DNA from: Elymus sibiricus
Lineage: Eukaryota > Streptophyta > Magnoliopsida > Poales > Poaceae
Reading direction: 5' to 3'
Assembly (NCBI GenBank): GCA_039707655.1
Contig: CM077676.1
Coordinates: 452,575,379-452,639,378 of the forward strand
Length of the DNA stretch: 64,000 nt
Shown here: positions 44,808 to 57,120 of the stretch, one piece after another
How positions within the stretch are numbered: the first letter of the stretch is position 1
Layout: each line of letters opens with the position of its first letter
The notes under the pieces: generated by a model
What the model saw: only the letters and a program-made list of their open reading frames with translations
The model's database searches: none
What the model was told of the DNA's origin: nothing
Made by a program: the position numbers and the translations under genes

Positions 44808-44839
44808 CACTACTACGAGAAAGCTTATAAATAGAACCT

Positions 44840-45185
44840 TAGCAGTAGCGCGGGGCTGGGTCGCCGCGCTACTGCTACTGAGTAGTAGCGCGTGGAACTT
44901 ACCAGCGCTATAGGTAGGAAGATAGCAGTAGCGCTGGCCTGTGAACTAGCGCTGCTGCTAAGTGGTCCCATCGTCACTCACCGGGGCTGCCCGTACTAGT
45001 AGCGTCCGACAAAAACCAGCGCTACTACTATTCCCGTAGCAGTAGCGCGTGTCGGTGGCCCACCGCTACCGCTATGTGTGCACGGTGCCAGTAGGTGGGT
45101 CCCTCTTAGCAGTAGCGATGGGCCACCGACACGCGCTACTGCTATAGAGCTTAGCAGTAGCGCTGTTAGCAATACCACGCTACTG
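44840..45185. repeat. 5' subterminal repeats of the CACTA element
   Basis: More than a dozen 'tagcagtagcgc' units occur in both orientations. Within them 45037-45066 and 45115-45144 form a 30-bp inverted repeat with one mismatch ('gcgtgtcggtggccca' on one arm) separated by 48 bp. Confidence 0.88.
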
Positions 45186-45689
45186 GTATGCGTAGCAGGC
45201 ACCTTTTCCCCACCCTCCCCTCCCCCTTTTCCCTCTCCCTCCTCTAGCTCCCTCACTTAGTTCTTACTTCTCCTATCTCTCTTCTCTCCCCATTAATGCC
45301 CCCATCCACCATCTCCTCCATTAATGACCTCTCTTTCTCTCTAGCTTCTTCCTCACTTTATTTGTCTCTCCCTCCTTCCCTTTTCCCACGCCTACCTTTG
45401 TCTCTCTAGCTAGCTCTCCCTCCCTCTCCACTAATTAGGTAGAGCATCTCCTTCCAACTAGATCTACCCATTTTAGAAGTAAGCCATGCATCTTTGCCCA
45501 CTACTTTCGATCCCTAGATAGCGGCACCGGCCATCTATAGCTACCATGTGCTCGATCCCTCTCTCGGGACGATTGGTGAGTAAAAAGTTGTGCTTTGGAA
45601 GAATGGAAATATGTCTGTTTTTGCTATGATAGTGGGAATGTGCGTGTGGCATGAGTTGCCGCCTATGTGTATTTGTCGGATCGTGCTTG

Positions 45690-45800
45690 ACATGAGTTGT
45701 TTATGTTTTGCCGAAATGTCGATTTATTTCCGTTTCGGCGAATTTCGGCAAACTCTATATGTCCTATTTTTAGGGAAGGTCATGCCAAATTTTTGTATGA
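45690..45800 (+). promoter_or_regulatory. Upstream module of CACTA gene 1
   Basis: The phrases 'tatgttttgccg', 'atttccgtt(t/c)cggc', 'tttttag' and 'aaggtcatgccaaa' occur here in the order in which they recur at 50785-50880 upstream of gene 2. Here only one arm of the later palindrome is present. It lies just before the TNP2 start codon. Confidence 0.55.
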
Positions 45801-45864
45801 CTTTGATGTATGCATATGCATGCATGGTAATAATTTTTTTGCTTATTATACCGCGCAGGCAATC

Positions 45865-48800
45865 ATGAAGGTCAGTGGAAGGGTGGTGGAAAGATGGTTG
45901 CGATCCGCGGTGCACGACATGTATTCAAATAACCGGACTGGGATTTTATGTCCGTGTAGAAGATGCAAACTAATCGTCATCTTGGACCCCTTTGACCGTG
46001 GGAGTTTGAAGACGCACCTGCTCATGCATGGTTTCATGGATGGCTATACTCGGTGGACAATTGAAGATAATGATGAGGATGTCCACATGGCAGGCAATAA
46101 TGACATGGCGGCGGAGAAGAGGCCGGACACGGCGGGGAAGAGGTCGTACACGGCGGAGAAGAGGCCGGACACGGCGGAGAAGAGGCGGACTCGCCGCAGT
46201 CTTCGACGCGACTAAGTTTAGTCGTGCAGGACCCTCATGTTCGAGACCTGCTTCGCAAGAATACGAGTAGCGACAGAGCTGCTTCTAGAGAGGAGTCCAA
46301 GCTGGCGAAACTGGAGGTAGACTCGAAGACTCCATTGTATGACGGTTGCGATCCCGAGGTGACCCGCTTGAGTTTCACGCTCGAACTTCTAAAGACGAAG
46401 GCGAAAAACAAATGGACAGACGCAAGCCTCGATGAGCATTTGAAGTATCTACATAATAAAGTTTTTCCCGCGGGGAACCTATGTCCTACTAGTGTCGATG
46501 AGGCCAAGAAGATCGTCTGCCCTCTTGATCTGCCCCACATTAGATACCATGCATGCATCAACGATTGCATCATTTATCGGAAGGAGCACGCGAAAAAAAA
46601 CCAGCTGTCCGGTGTGCAATGCTTCTCGATACAAGAAGGCCGGGAAGAAATCTCCTCAGAAAGTTGTATGGTACTTACCGATCACTCCCCGTCTGCAGCG
46701 TTATTTCGTAGATCCTAAGGAAGCAAAGCTCATGCGCTGGCACACGGAGAGGGTGAAGCCCGACGACGGAGATGATCCGAAGCTGAGACACCTCGCGGAT
46801 GCTAGACAGTGGCAAGCATTCAACGCCGAATATGGATATTTCGCAGATGATGCAAGGAACATCGTGCTGGGCCCGAGTACCGATGGAATGAATTCGTTTG
46901 GCAACCAGAACACCAACCATAGCACATGGCCCGTGTTTGCATGGATGTACAACCTCCCCCCCGGTTGTGCATGAAGTCAAAGTACATACACATGAGCATG
47001 CTGATTCAAGGGCCGAAACAACCGGTAAAATAATATTAATCTGTATCTGGGGCTACTGAAAGAGGAGTTAGACACGTTATGGAAAAAACCGTCCAAGACA
47101 TGGGATGCCAGCAAAGACAACTATTTCTATATGAGAGCCGCGCTGATAACGACGGTGTACGACTATCTCGGTTACGGATATGTCGCAGGCCAGGTGTGCC
47201 ACGGATATTGCGGATGCACCCGGTGCATGGATGATACAACGTCTCAGCAGCTAACGAAAGATGGAGTGTCCGGGAAAATCGTGTCCATGGGGCATCGAAG
47301 ATGGCTCGAGAAGGATGACCCATGGAGAAACAGTGGAGATCTATTCAATGGTGAGGCTGAGCATTGAGGACCTCCAAGTAAGAGGAGCGGCACCGAAATT
47401 GATGAACTGTTGAAAAACTGGGAACGGTGCCCCGCGCCAGGAAAGATGAAAAAGGCGCCGGAGCCACTACTGAAGGTATGGAAGACGAGGTCTGTTTTCT
47501 GTGACTTGGAGTACTGGCCCAAACTCGACACGCCTCATTGCCTCGATCAAATGCATATCACGAAGAATGTCCTTGAGAGCTTGCTTGCAACAGTGATGAA
47601 CATGCCGGATAAGACCAAGGATGGGCCGAAGGCAAGAAGAGACTTGGAAGATTTGAACATCAGGGTAGATCTCCACATGCCACCCCGTAAAAAGTCGGAG
47701 GAGACGGAGACGGAGACGGAGGCGGGGGACAGGGTCAAAAAGTCAACAAGAAGGAAGAGAATTATTGCCCCCCTTCTTGCTTCACCTTAAGTCCGAAGGA
47801 GATCGATCAATTCTTCAAGTGCCTTACCGGAATCAAAATTAGTTCCGGTTACTGTGGGAAGATAAGCAGATTTCTAGACACCAAGAAGAAAAGGTTCAGC
47901 GGGATGAAGTCTCATGACTGTCACGTGATGATGACGCCGATCCTTCTGGTTGCCCTTAGAGGGATAATGGACAAGCACGTCCGTGAGACGCTTACTGGTC
48001 TCTGCAACTTTTTCGACGTTATCTCTCGAAAGTCGATCAGTGTGAAGCAGCTCCGTAGGCTACAGGAAGAGATCGTTGTCATACTAAATGAGCTTGAGAT
48101 GTACTTCCCGCCCGCGTTCTTTAACGTCATGGTGCATCTGTGTGTCCACATTGTGGACGACATCATCGACCTCGGGCCGTCATTCCTTCATAGCATGATG
48201 CCATTTGAGAGGATGAATGGGGTCATCAAAGGATTCGTTCATAACATGTCCCGTCCGGATGGAAGCATCGTGCAGGGCTATCTGACCCAAGAGTGCATCT
48301 CCTTCTGCGAGAATTATCTAGGTGGCAAAAACCCTGTTGTTGGTTTGCCCGTCAACAAGCACCTTGGGAGGCTCGGAGGAGAAGGTCACACGAATGGCCG
48401 GAGGGAATTGCATGTGGACCACTCGGGTCGACGCAACGACTTGGACATAGCAAACTTAGTAGTGCTACAACATCTAGACGTGGTAGATCCTTTCGTGGCA
48501 CTGCACAAAGAAACCATCGCAAAGAAGTACCGTGACAAGGGGCTAAACAAGACGGACGCCGAAGTTACTAGAGAGCACAACTCCACTTTCTTGCATTGGT
48601 TCAAAGAGCATGTTCTTGCTAATCCCCCGGAAGAGGGCAGTGCGAACGGATTGCGCATACACGCCTTAGCACATGGCCCCGCGGCCAACCTCGCGACCTA
48701 TCAGGCATATGATATCAAAGGATACACGTTCTACACGGAGGCCAAAGACATAAACCGTGATTACCAGAACTCAGGGGTGACTATGGAATGCATGACCGGC

Positions 48801-49522
48801 GACAACGGCGCAACTGAAAGATTCTACGGAAGGGTCGAAGAGATCTGGGAGCTTGACTACGCTGGACTGCACAGTGCGACGATGTTCCGTGTCAGATGGG
48901 CTAAGGCCGTCGAAAGAGAAAACCGGTATTTCACTACCATGTCTATACCCGACGCGAAGAGCGCAGCTACCGTGAACGTCGTCGCCAAAACTGACCATGG
49001 GTACACGCTAAGCACGTGACACAATGCTTCTTCATAACTGACCCGAGCAATCCCAACCGTGATGTCGTGAGGAGAGGCAAAAGGAGCATCGTCGGAATGG
49101 ATGGAGTCGCTAACGAGGAAGACTACGACCAGTACGGCGACCCGATGAGGGAAGATGACGATGACGATGAAGCATATGTCAAAAGAAGAAGCAAGACTAC
49201 ATTACCTAATAAAAATCGTACTCCACGGAAAAGGAAAAGTCACAACGAGGGGCTCAATTATTCGGCAGCGAACAAGAAGGAAAGAAGCTCAGAAACGACA
49301 ACGTCGACGCTGAGAAACCATCATTTATATATATGTTCCTATTTTGTATACGCACTTAACCTTTATCGGCCAAATGATGTAATATATATTGCCTTAGTTA
49401 TATACATTGTATATATCCCCTTCCCGCCATGCATATCGGACAACGTCGGCTCGGTCGTCTTTCGGAGGAGAAAAAGGAAAAGTAAACCAAAAAGGAAAGA
49501 AAATAAAATGAAAAACAAATAG
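45865..49522 (+). pseudogene. CACTA gene 1: TNP2-type transposase, frameshifted
   Basis: The start ATG at 45865 opens a transposase-associated domain ('RWLRSAVHDMYSNN', 'ILCPCRRCK', 'LLMHGFMDGYTRW'). A 24-bp coding repeat (about 46108-46190, 'AEKRPDT' units) follows. The Transposase_21 core spans about 46220-47760: 'DEAKKIVCPLDLPHIRYHAC', 'WYLPITPRLQRYF', 'IVLGPSTDGMNSFG', 'GYVAGQVCHGYCGCTRCMDD', 'LDQMHITKNV'. The DUF4218/DUF4216-like part is open from 47904 to 49019 ('MMPFERMNG', 'YTFYTEA'), and a Lys-rich tail starts at 49016. Frame breaks occur near 46215, at an A8 run near 46597, near 46965, near 47040, after 47365 (stop), near 47790 and near 49013. The enzyme would bind the terminal repeats and excise the element. 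Confidence 0.88.
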
Positions 49523-49790
49523 AAAAGTAAATGAAAAGAAATAGAAAAAGGAGAAAGGAAAAAAGAAAATAAGAAGAAAAAGAAAAAGAAATAAAAAGGA
49601 AAGGAATAGAAACGAAAATGAAAAGAAAAAGAAAAAGAAAAAGGAGAAAGGAAAAAAGAAAATGCAAAGAAAAAGAAAAAGAAATAAAAAGGAAAGGAAT
49701 AGAAATGAAAATGAAAAAAAAGGAAAAGGAGAAAGGAAAAAAAGAAAATGAAAAGAAAAATTTAAAAAAAGAAAATGGAGAAAGGAATAA
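49460..49790. repeat. Purine-rich low-complexity tract (AAAGAAAAAGG)n
   Basis: About 330 bp consists almost only of A and G on the plus strand. A roughly 100-bp segment ('gaaaaaggagaaaggaaaaaagaaaat') is repeated three times with small changes. It separates the TNP2 gene from the internal subterminal-like array. Confidence 0.9.
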
Positions 49791-49955
49791 CAGTAGCGCT
49801 GGTTTAGATCCCGCGCTATAGCTACTTACTATAGCGGTAGCGCAGGTTTATAACCCGCGCTATAGCTACTTACTATAGCGGTTGCGCGGGTTTCTAACCT
49901 GTGCTATAGCTAAGTTAGCTATAGCGTGGGTTTGGAACCCGCGCTACTGCTATTT
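49790..49955. repeat. Internal array of subterminal-like repeats
   Basis: Four units of about 45 bp ('tatagcggtagcgc-gggttt-aacccgcgctatagcta...') closely resemble the terminal regions of the same CACTA, but lie between genes 1 and 2. The array is followed by a C12 run and a CT-rich leader like that at 45195-45250. It may be the subterminal part of a second, merged CACTA or a duplicated promoter region. Confidence 0.8.
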
Positions 49956-50781
49956 TGAGTTAAACCGCCCCCCCCCCCCCCGCGCGGCCTTCCCTCCTTT
50001 CTCCCCCAATTCTCCCCCAAATCCCCACTCCTCCTGTCTCCGTCGCCACCGTCGTGCCCCCGCCGTCCTCGTCAGCGCTCCAGCGTCGCCGCCGTCGCGC
50101 CCCCACCCTCGCCGTCGCCCGAGCCCCGACACCCGACGCCGACGACCTCCTCCACACCTCCGACCGGTGCAGCCGCCTACGACATCGCCGCCCCCTCCTC
50201 CACCCGCCGCCGTCAAACTCACCACTGTAAGCCCCTCCCCTCCCTTCTTCCCCATTCTCTCCCCTCCCCTCTGCCATCCTCTCCCCTCCCCTCTTCTCTA
50301 TAGATTAGTTAGGCAAATTAATTTGTTAGGGCAAATTAGTTAGGGCAGATTAGCTAGCTAGGGCAAATCCCGCATTTGTATAATGATTAGTTAATTGCAT
50401 CCTAGATTAGTTAACTGAACCGTATTTAAATTTCAATTAACAATTTTGTTAAAACTGAATTTAATTAACTGAATTAACACTAAATTCAGTGAACCCTATG
50501 TAAATATGTTACTTGTGCATTTTTTGTCCTGGCTAGGGTTACAAATTTTACAAATTTTCAGTAATAGAAATTAGCTAGGGTTACAAATTTTACAAATTAG
50601 CTCTATCCAATAATTTTGGTGTACTTGTGCATTTTTTGTCCTGGCTCTATCCTACCTTCTTGTTTAATAATTAGTTGCATGTGGTGGCTGTGACCACATG
50701 AGGTGACTGCGGTTATTTTTGTTGTGTTAACACATTACATAGTACTGGTGCCACATATCTTTGCAGGGAATGATTCCGAGT

Positions 50782-50978
50782 GGCCTATGTTTTGCCGGAA
50801 TGATGATTAATTTCCGTTCCGGCAAATTTCAGGCGCTCGATTTGTCCAATTTTTAGCAAAGGTCATGCCAAAATTTTCCGTGAATTTCGGCATGACTTGT
50901 GCTAGAAACTAGGACATATCGAGTGCCCGGAATTTGACGGAACGGGAATGAATCAACATTCCGACAAAACATAGGGCC
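50782..50978. repeat. 197-bp near-complete palindrome upstream of CACTA gene 2
   Basis: The left arm begins 'ggcctatgttttgccggaat' and the right arm ends with the complement 'attccgacaaaacatagggcc'. Arms of roughly 65 bp pair with scattered mismatches. The central part ('gtcatgccaaaattt' / 'aatttcggcatgac') continues the pairing almost to the tip. It ends 66 bp before the gene-2 ATG (51044). RNA through it would form a long hairpin. Confidence 0.85.
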
Positions 50979-51043
50979 TTTTTTATGTCATTATTCATTT
51001 TATTAGGTCTAGAATTAAACGAGCAGACTTAATCGTAGGAAAC

Positions 51044-54000
51044 ATGGCTAACAACGACGAAGGCGGGGGTTCTGGTAACTGCGAAGATGTCTACGAGGCG
51101 GCACACAACTTTTTCGAGTATCTGGACGAACAACGGTTGTTGCAGGCCCCCCCTGTCACATCCGAGGGTTGCACCGACACCGACACCGGCATCGATGCTG
51201 GCGAATTAGCCGGTAAAGAACCGAAAGCGAAGAGGATATGGCGCCCAAACCAGCTCGGCACCGGAAGACTGGTGGTCACGGCGGTGGACCCCGACAATTT
51301 CGAGCCAACAGAGCCTGAGGAAGTGCGCAAGTGATACGGCAATCAAATAGGATGCATCCTACGAGAAACCGCCAGCATCAACGACGAAAACTTACGGAAG
51401 ATACCAAATATGGAGCACTTCCTCCTAACGAAGTTGCACCAGAGATTCTTGTTCGCCGACCGGGATGAAACCAAATATCCATCACCGTGGCTAGACAAGG
51501 GTATGAAGAAGATAAAGAACAGAACCATGGGCAAGTTTAGCGGAGCGCTATCCGCCTGGAAAGTAAGGTTGAAAAGTCGGATCGCCAAAAAGGAACCCTA
51601 CTCCGAGATTGTAAAGGATAATCCGACAATTACGGAAGAGCAGTTCGAAATATTCAAGGCGGCTTGTGCTGCCGAAGCTGCCAAAGAAAAGTCGGAGTAC
51701 ATGAAGGGGCTTCAGGAAAGGAACACGGGGTACCACCGCCTTGTAAGCCGTGGTTACTCGGGCAAGAGGCCCATATGGGCCAAGGAGGACGCGGAACGTG
51801 AAGCCGTGGTTACTCGGGCAAGAGGCCCATATGGGCCAAGGAGGACGCGGAACGTGAAGCCGCGGGGATCCCAGACCCCTTGGCGGAGTTCACCGTCCCG
51901 CAGGAGCATGACTTCATCAGGGCCCGGTACACTTGGGACCCAGTAAATAAGGTTTTCGAAACGGACACGCCCACGAGGGAGTTCATGAGACTGCTGGTAA
52001 TTATTATTTTACCACCTTATTTTAGCTTCTGATCAATTCGACTACACGTTTAGTCACATTTGTAAACAATCCACGTTCCTTTTGCAGAAAGAGCAGCACA
52101 GGATGGTGGCCAAAAGCGACTCGTCGTCTGAGTCGTCGGCGAGGCCCAAGTGGCACACCCCTTTCAACCGAGCCTTGAACCTAATGAAAGGACTCCCGTT
52201 GGACAAGCGGCCGTCGTATGGACGTGTGCACGCCGTTGGAGACGGCGCCACGTGGAAGTACTACTACCATGAGGACGCCGAGGAGAGAAAGCAGAGATGG
52301 AAGTTAAACGAAAAGAACATCGACAAGAAGGTTGAGATTGCGGTCCATAAGAGAACAGCTGAGACCAAAGAAGCGATACGACCTGAGTTGGTGAGCGAGG
52401 CAGTCAAAGCAGCGGTAGCTGTCTGCAGAGAGGAACTTGTAGCTTCGATTGGTGTCTTGGTTCCGGCAATTGTCAAATGGACGAAGCAAAATCCAGATAA
52501 AGAGGCAGTGGACTTTCCCCATCCCAGCTTCGTCGGGAGCAACTCAGTGAACGTCGCACCAGCACCTGCTCACGTAACCGCACCTGCTCCCGCACCTGCT
52601 CATAGCAGCCCGTCCTCCGTCTCTGGCGTGCTCGGCGGGGCTTCGTCTTTGGCTGAGCTCGACGCCCTCACGGTAACTACCTATCACACCGGCCCTCTTC
52701 AACATATATATAATCTTCCGTTTCCGTTGCCTTTCGTATGTCTGACGTCGCAGACATGTCTTCGCAGGCCGACGAAACCCCGTGCACCATACTGTACACC
52801 ATCAGCGGCCAGAAGGTGGACGTGGGAAAGGCAGCGATAGTGAAGCCGAAGGATCGCTCGTTCCACAGCCGGCCGATGCCCCCTGGCGTCTTCAAAGTTT
52901 CCGTGGCCAGTGTCAAAGCAGGCCACGAGAATTTGGCTCCTCCGGTACCACTAGGGGGAGATGACGACGAGACCCCGCCGCGGCTTGGCGATTGCAAGAG
53001 TTGGGTCCTGTTGTGGCCAAAGAATCTCCTTCGTCTAGAGGCGGCCGGGAGCACACCAACGACCAAGCCTCAGCAAGGTATGAACACCACCACCCCACCT
53101 ACCCAATTAGCGGCGCCTGTCGTGCCGGGTGATAGCGGGCGACGTGAGGAAGAGGCTCCATTAGTGGCTGATGACGTTGCCGCCGTCGAAGAAGCAATGG
53201 ATGATGTCATGGACGAGGATGATGACCCTCTACGGTTTATCAATACCCGCGGCTATGACGACGGAGGATTGATGGCTCAGCAGTATGACTCAGGCTTTGA
53301 GCGTGATGAGTTGATGCCTGAATTGCCGGAGCAGGAACGTCTTAAGGCTGATTGCAAGAAGTCTCTCTTCATGCAATCCTCGCAGGACACACCTCCAGAT
53401 GCCACCTCAACCCAGGATCAACAATGTGAGGGTCGTGCAATGCTGAGCCCGACAACACTGGGGGCGGGGGTCAGGGATGGTATGTTAGGCTCACTTCCGG
53501 CACCCAAGAAGCATAGGAAGAGACCGAGGAAAGGCCTTACTGGCGACAAAGCTGCTTCTATCAGCCAGCTGCCTCCGCAGCCTCACGTTGCAGACTGTAT
53601 ACCTATCAAAGGTGCGGCGAAATTCCATGTCCCCGGTGATCCGATCCTACCTAAGGCAGCGCTAGAGGGCATAGATGGCGATCTAAGGAGACTTCATGAC
53701 GATGTGCTGTCGAGAGAGAAAAGCCTTCTCGTCTCGACAAATCCAGGATACCCGCTCTACGTGGTTAACGTGCCGTAGCAAAGGTTGTACGTCCAGACAT
53801 TCCCCGCGGATAAGTTCTTCCTTCGATTTGATTACCTCTTCGACATGTTTCACATGGCAAAGCTGGATTTTACGTTCGTCCGCCTTTATGCCTTGTACAT
53901 GAACTACATCATCAGGCGCGAGCAAATATCTTATATCTCAGTCGCAGACCCGTACTTTATGCACGAGGCCTTCTTGGCAGTCTGCGCAGAGCACCGTGAA

Positions 54001-54769
54001 TATGCGAGGACCTACATCGCCGACTTCATGGTCGCCAATAAGGACAAGGAGATGATTCTCCTGCCTTATCATCCCATGTAAGTCATCCGCGGATATCCTC
54101 TGTGACACATAAATACTTTCGTAAATTTCAATCATTCATTTGCACGCGTGGAGGCTAATTTGAGGTGTACTTATTTTGCGCAGCGAGGGGCGCGCCGTCC
54201 TCATCATTCTTAACTCCCGATTCTCCCACGCTCTTTACTTGGACTCGTCGAAGAACATAAAGAAAAAGGATTACACACACATCAAGAGTGTTCTCGACAG
54301 TGCTATCTTAAGCTACCTACAACGGGGTGGAGAGATCACGGTCAAGAGGACAAAGAACCGCGCGCCCTGCTGCGCCCATAAGACCAACTTCTGCTGCATC
54401 CAGCAACTGAATGGTAGTCTCAGTGATGGATTCTACGTCATCCACCACATGCTGGAGTACAGAAGGGATCGGCAGAATCTTCGCATGTCACCTAAATCCG
54501 GCGATGTCGATATTCTGCAATGGGCCAAGAAACTAGGAAATGTACCGGATCATCGACTACGAGCTGCGTTCTATCACATCCAGCGTGAACTTGCCCAAGT
54601 CATCATGAAGGAGGTCGTCGAAAAAACAGGGATGTTCTACGAAGAAGGGCAAATGTCGCGGGAAGACGTCCGAACACGCGTAGCCGCTCAGCGTCTCGAC
54701 CTGAAGCCTTTCACGTCGCTCGGGTCCTTCCTCCATGATTTGGAAGGATGGCACGACATGTTGGAGTGA
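51044..54769 (+). pseudogene. CACTA gene 2: Ulp1-like (C48 family) protein, decayed
   Basis: Four exons fit GT-AG introns with phase kept: 51044-51996, 52088-52672, 52768-54077 and 54184-54769. Exon 1 holds an acidic start and a conserved region ('MEHFLLTKLHQRFLFADRDE'). Exon 2 is charged with an Ala/Pro-rich end. Exon 3 begins with a small domain ('CTILYTISGQKVDVGKAAI...WPKNLL'), then an acidic low-complexity linker. The end resembles the C48 protease fold ('ILLPYHP', 'VLIILNSRFSHALYLDSSK', 'GFYVIHHMLEYRRD'). Related CACTA proteins have Gly-His-Trp before 'VL' and Cys-Gly before 'FYV'; here these read Gly-Arg-Ala and Asp-Gly, so the His and Cys of the triad are gone. Lesions: TGA at 51332 (Trp expected), a 56-bp tandem duplication at 51745-51856 shifting the frame, and TAG at 53776. 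Confidence 0.75.
51745..51856 (+). repeat. 56-bp tandem duplication in gene 2
   Basis: Two identical 56-bp units (51745-51800 and 51801-51856, starting 'aagccgtggttactcgggca') lie in exon 1. Because 56 is not a multiple of three, the second unit shifts the reading frame; with one unit the frame runs on to 'DPLAEFTVPQEHDF' and the exon end. Confidence 0.93.
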
Positions 54770-55212
54770 TTGACGATGACAATGTGTCCGTTTAGTCACT
54801 ACTTTCTCTATGACGAAACTTTGAATTTATGCACGACGAAACTTTGTGATGTAATTAAACCGTCCTCCTCAACTAGCGTAGATCACTCTAGTTAATTAGT
54901 TTGGGTACGATGAACTTTGTTATTTATGTTTACGATATGTTGCTTCTATTTTTGCTAACTCTGTCTCTTTGTGTTGCTAAACTATATATTACTAGTCATT
55001 AACCCGTGCAACTACTGCACAGGCTAGAGTTTTAGCAGTACGTACTATTAATGAAAACATTTTTGTATGTAAAAATTCAAATGGGTTACTAATAAATGTA
55101 TTCTTAGGAATAAGTTCTCAAGAGATTATCAGCAGAGGATATATTGTGTTTTGTTAACAATAAGTCAACATATTCCTTTGCATAGGCTATCAATTATGTA
55201 TAAGATATATAA

Positions 55213-55440
55213 TATACTCCTCCATGTCAAAATACAGTGAATATTAAGTCTGTCCTAAATCGAACTTTGCAAAGTTTGATCAAGTTTATAGGGAAACATT
55301 TGAACATTATAATACTAAATATATAGTACATGATGAATCTAATGGTATTTATTTGGTATAATAGATATTGATATTTTTTTTCTATAAACTTGGTCAAATG
55401 TTGACTAAATAAAAAACATATATGCACTATGTTTTAACAT
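55213..55440. mobile_element. Stowaway-like MITE fragment
   Basis: The segment begins 'ctcctccatgtcaaaatac' and contains 'aaactttgcaaagtttgatcaag' and 'tctataaacttggtcaaatg', phrases shared by Stowaway MITEs of grasses. The right terminus is not clean, so it appears degenerate. Confidence 0.45.
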
Positions 55441-56293
55441 AGCGGTTTTTTTTTTAATATTGCTTAATTTATAGAAAATGTTATGTATCAAAATTTGAAA
55501 GACTACTATAGAAAAATTGTGAATGCTGCCATTGGTTTTGCGTAGAAAAGGAAGTTATAATATTCCAGTTACATCTGTCACATTTTACTTTCTGTTCTTT
55601 AATTTTAATGAACTCATCTAAAGAAACTGTTATAGCTTCATGACATATGGTTCGTCGATTTCTTGACGAAGCATACATGATCATAATTAATTTATGTATT
55701 TGCCATCTTATCTGAAACATATATTTGTATGTGCGATGATATATATGGCTCAATGAACGCCATCAGTTTACATACATAATCAAATGGATCTACAGTTGAT
55801 TTTCTTGAGGGATCCACTAATTAGTATTTGGATCCCAGCGGCTCCAGCGATGCGCCATAATCTGGTTGAATAAATGTATGAACAGAAGAAGGCAAATGCC
55901 CTTAGAATGTAGTGATGTGAACCTTGTTCCAGCATTACACAAAATTGTCGACATATGCATCTCCTCAAGGCATGGAACACCATGGCGCTTCTCTGTTTCT
56001 GAGCCCACTGTGCTATTTGAGGCATGAAGTAAATTTCAACTCAACAATTACTTGCGTAAGAAAACAAATTGGGTTACCAACAGCAGAATATTATTTGCAA
56101 TTAGATCTGGGATACCCGTCACACAAATTAACATATAACTGAACATTATAGTACTTGCTAGCATCAGTAAGGTCCTGCCGCACCTTATTCCCACCAATCC
56201 TTGTGAATAGCAAGTGTATTTTATGCCTCCACGAACGCATCCAAGCCTCTAGGAATATTAGGGCAGCCTATAAAACATGAGGCTTCTCATATA

Positions 56294-56312
56294 TATATAT
56301 ATATATCATCTA
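56294..56312. repeat. (AT)n microsatellite
   Basis: About nine AT units within the Helitron. Confidence 0.85.
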
Positions 56313-57036
56313 TACACATGCTTGTTGTACTTCCAAGTTACAACTATATAGGAAAGAACAAATAGGTAAGAGTAGGGAGATATTTTAGGTTATCGATAAA
56401 AATACATATTATTTAATATTTTAAAAAGTTTATTTAAATCTCGGGCACTCAATCAGTGCGCCTTGTATGGACACAGTAGTAAAAGAACAATATTCACTAC
56501 AATGCATACCTCGATTAAGAAATGCTTTATAATTACGAAGCACAATAAGCAAATATGTTGATAATTATTGGGTTCAAGATATGATAACGTATAATTAGGT
56601 GATCCGTCCAAAACATAAATTGTCCTTTTATGTCAATCACAATTGCGGCACCTCATTAGGTGCCTGAAAGCTAAAAGGAACACAAAAGAAGAATGATAAA
56701 TTCAACCAAAAATCAAATCATTAGGAAATCATCGCTCAAGAAACCCATATCTCAATCTGCATGATCAAACAACTTACTTTCTTGATCAACTTAATAATGT
56801 GCTATGCTTCTTGTGCATTATAATGGAAAAAACCCAATACACATGGACATGCCCAACTTGGTTGTACAACATCTGCACCAACTATACACTCGGTAGGCCC
56901 AACTTGGTTCATATATACGACCTAACATAGTGGTATCCTCACTCCAGCAAATTAGCAAGCTGAAACCCCATTATTGAAGCAGCAAATTAGCAGGTTTTAT
57001 TTGCTGTCGTTGAGTTAGTGCCATAAAAATGTACAT

Positions 57037-57120
57037 CACCGTCTTACTGGATTGCTATCTGACCAAGTAATCAATAGGCACCGTCTTACTGGATTGCTAT
57101 CTGACCAAGTAATCAATAGG
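57037..57120. repeat. 42-bp tandem duplication
   Basis: Two identical 42-bp units starting 'caccgtcttactggattgct' lie head to tail in the Helitron. Identity suggests a recent event. Confidence 0.93.

Noticed and set aside
49398..49821. Lys- or Phe-rich frames in the purine tract
   Set aside because: Pure low-complexity translation.
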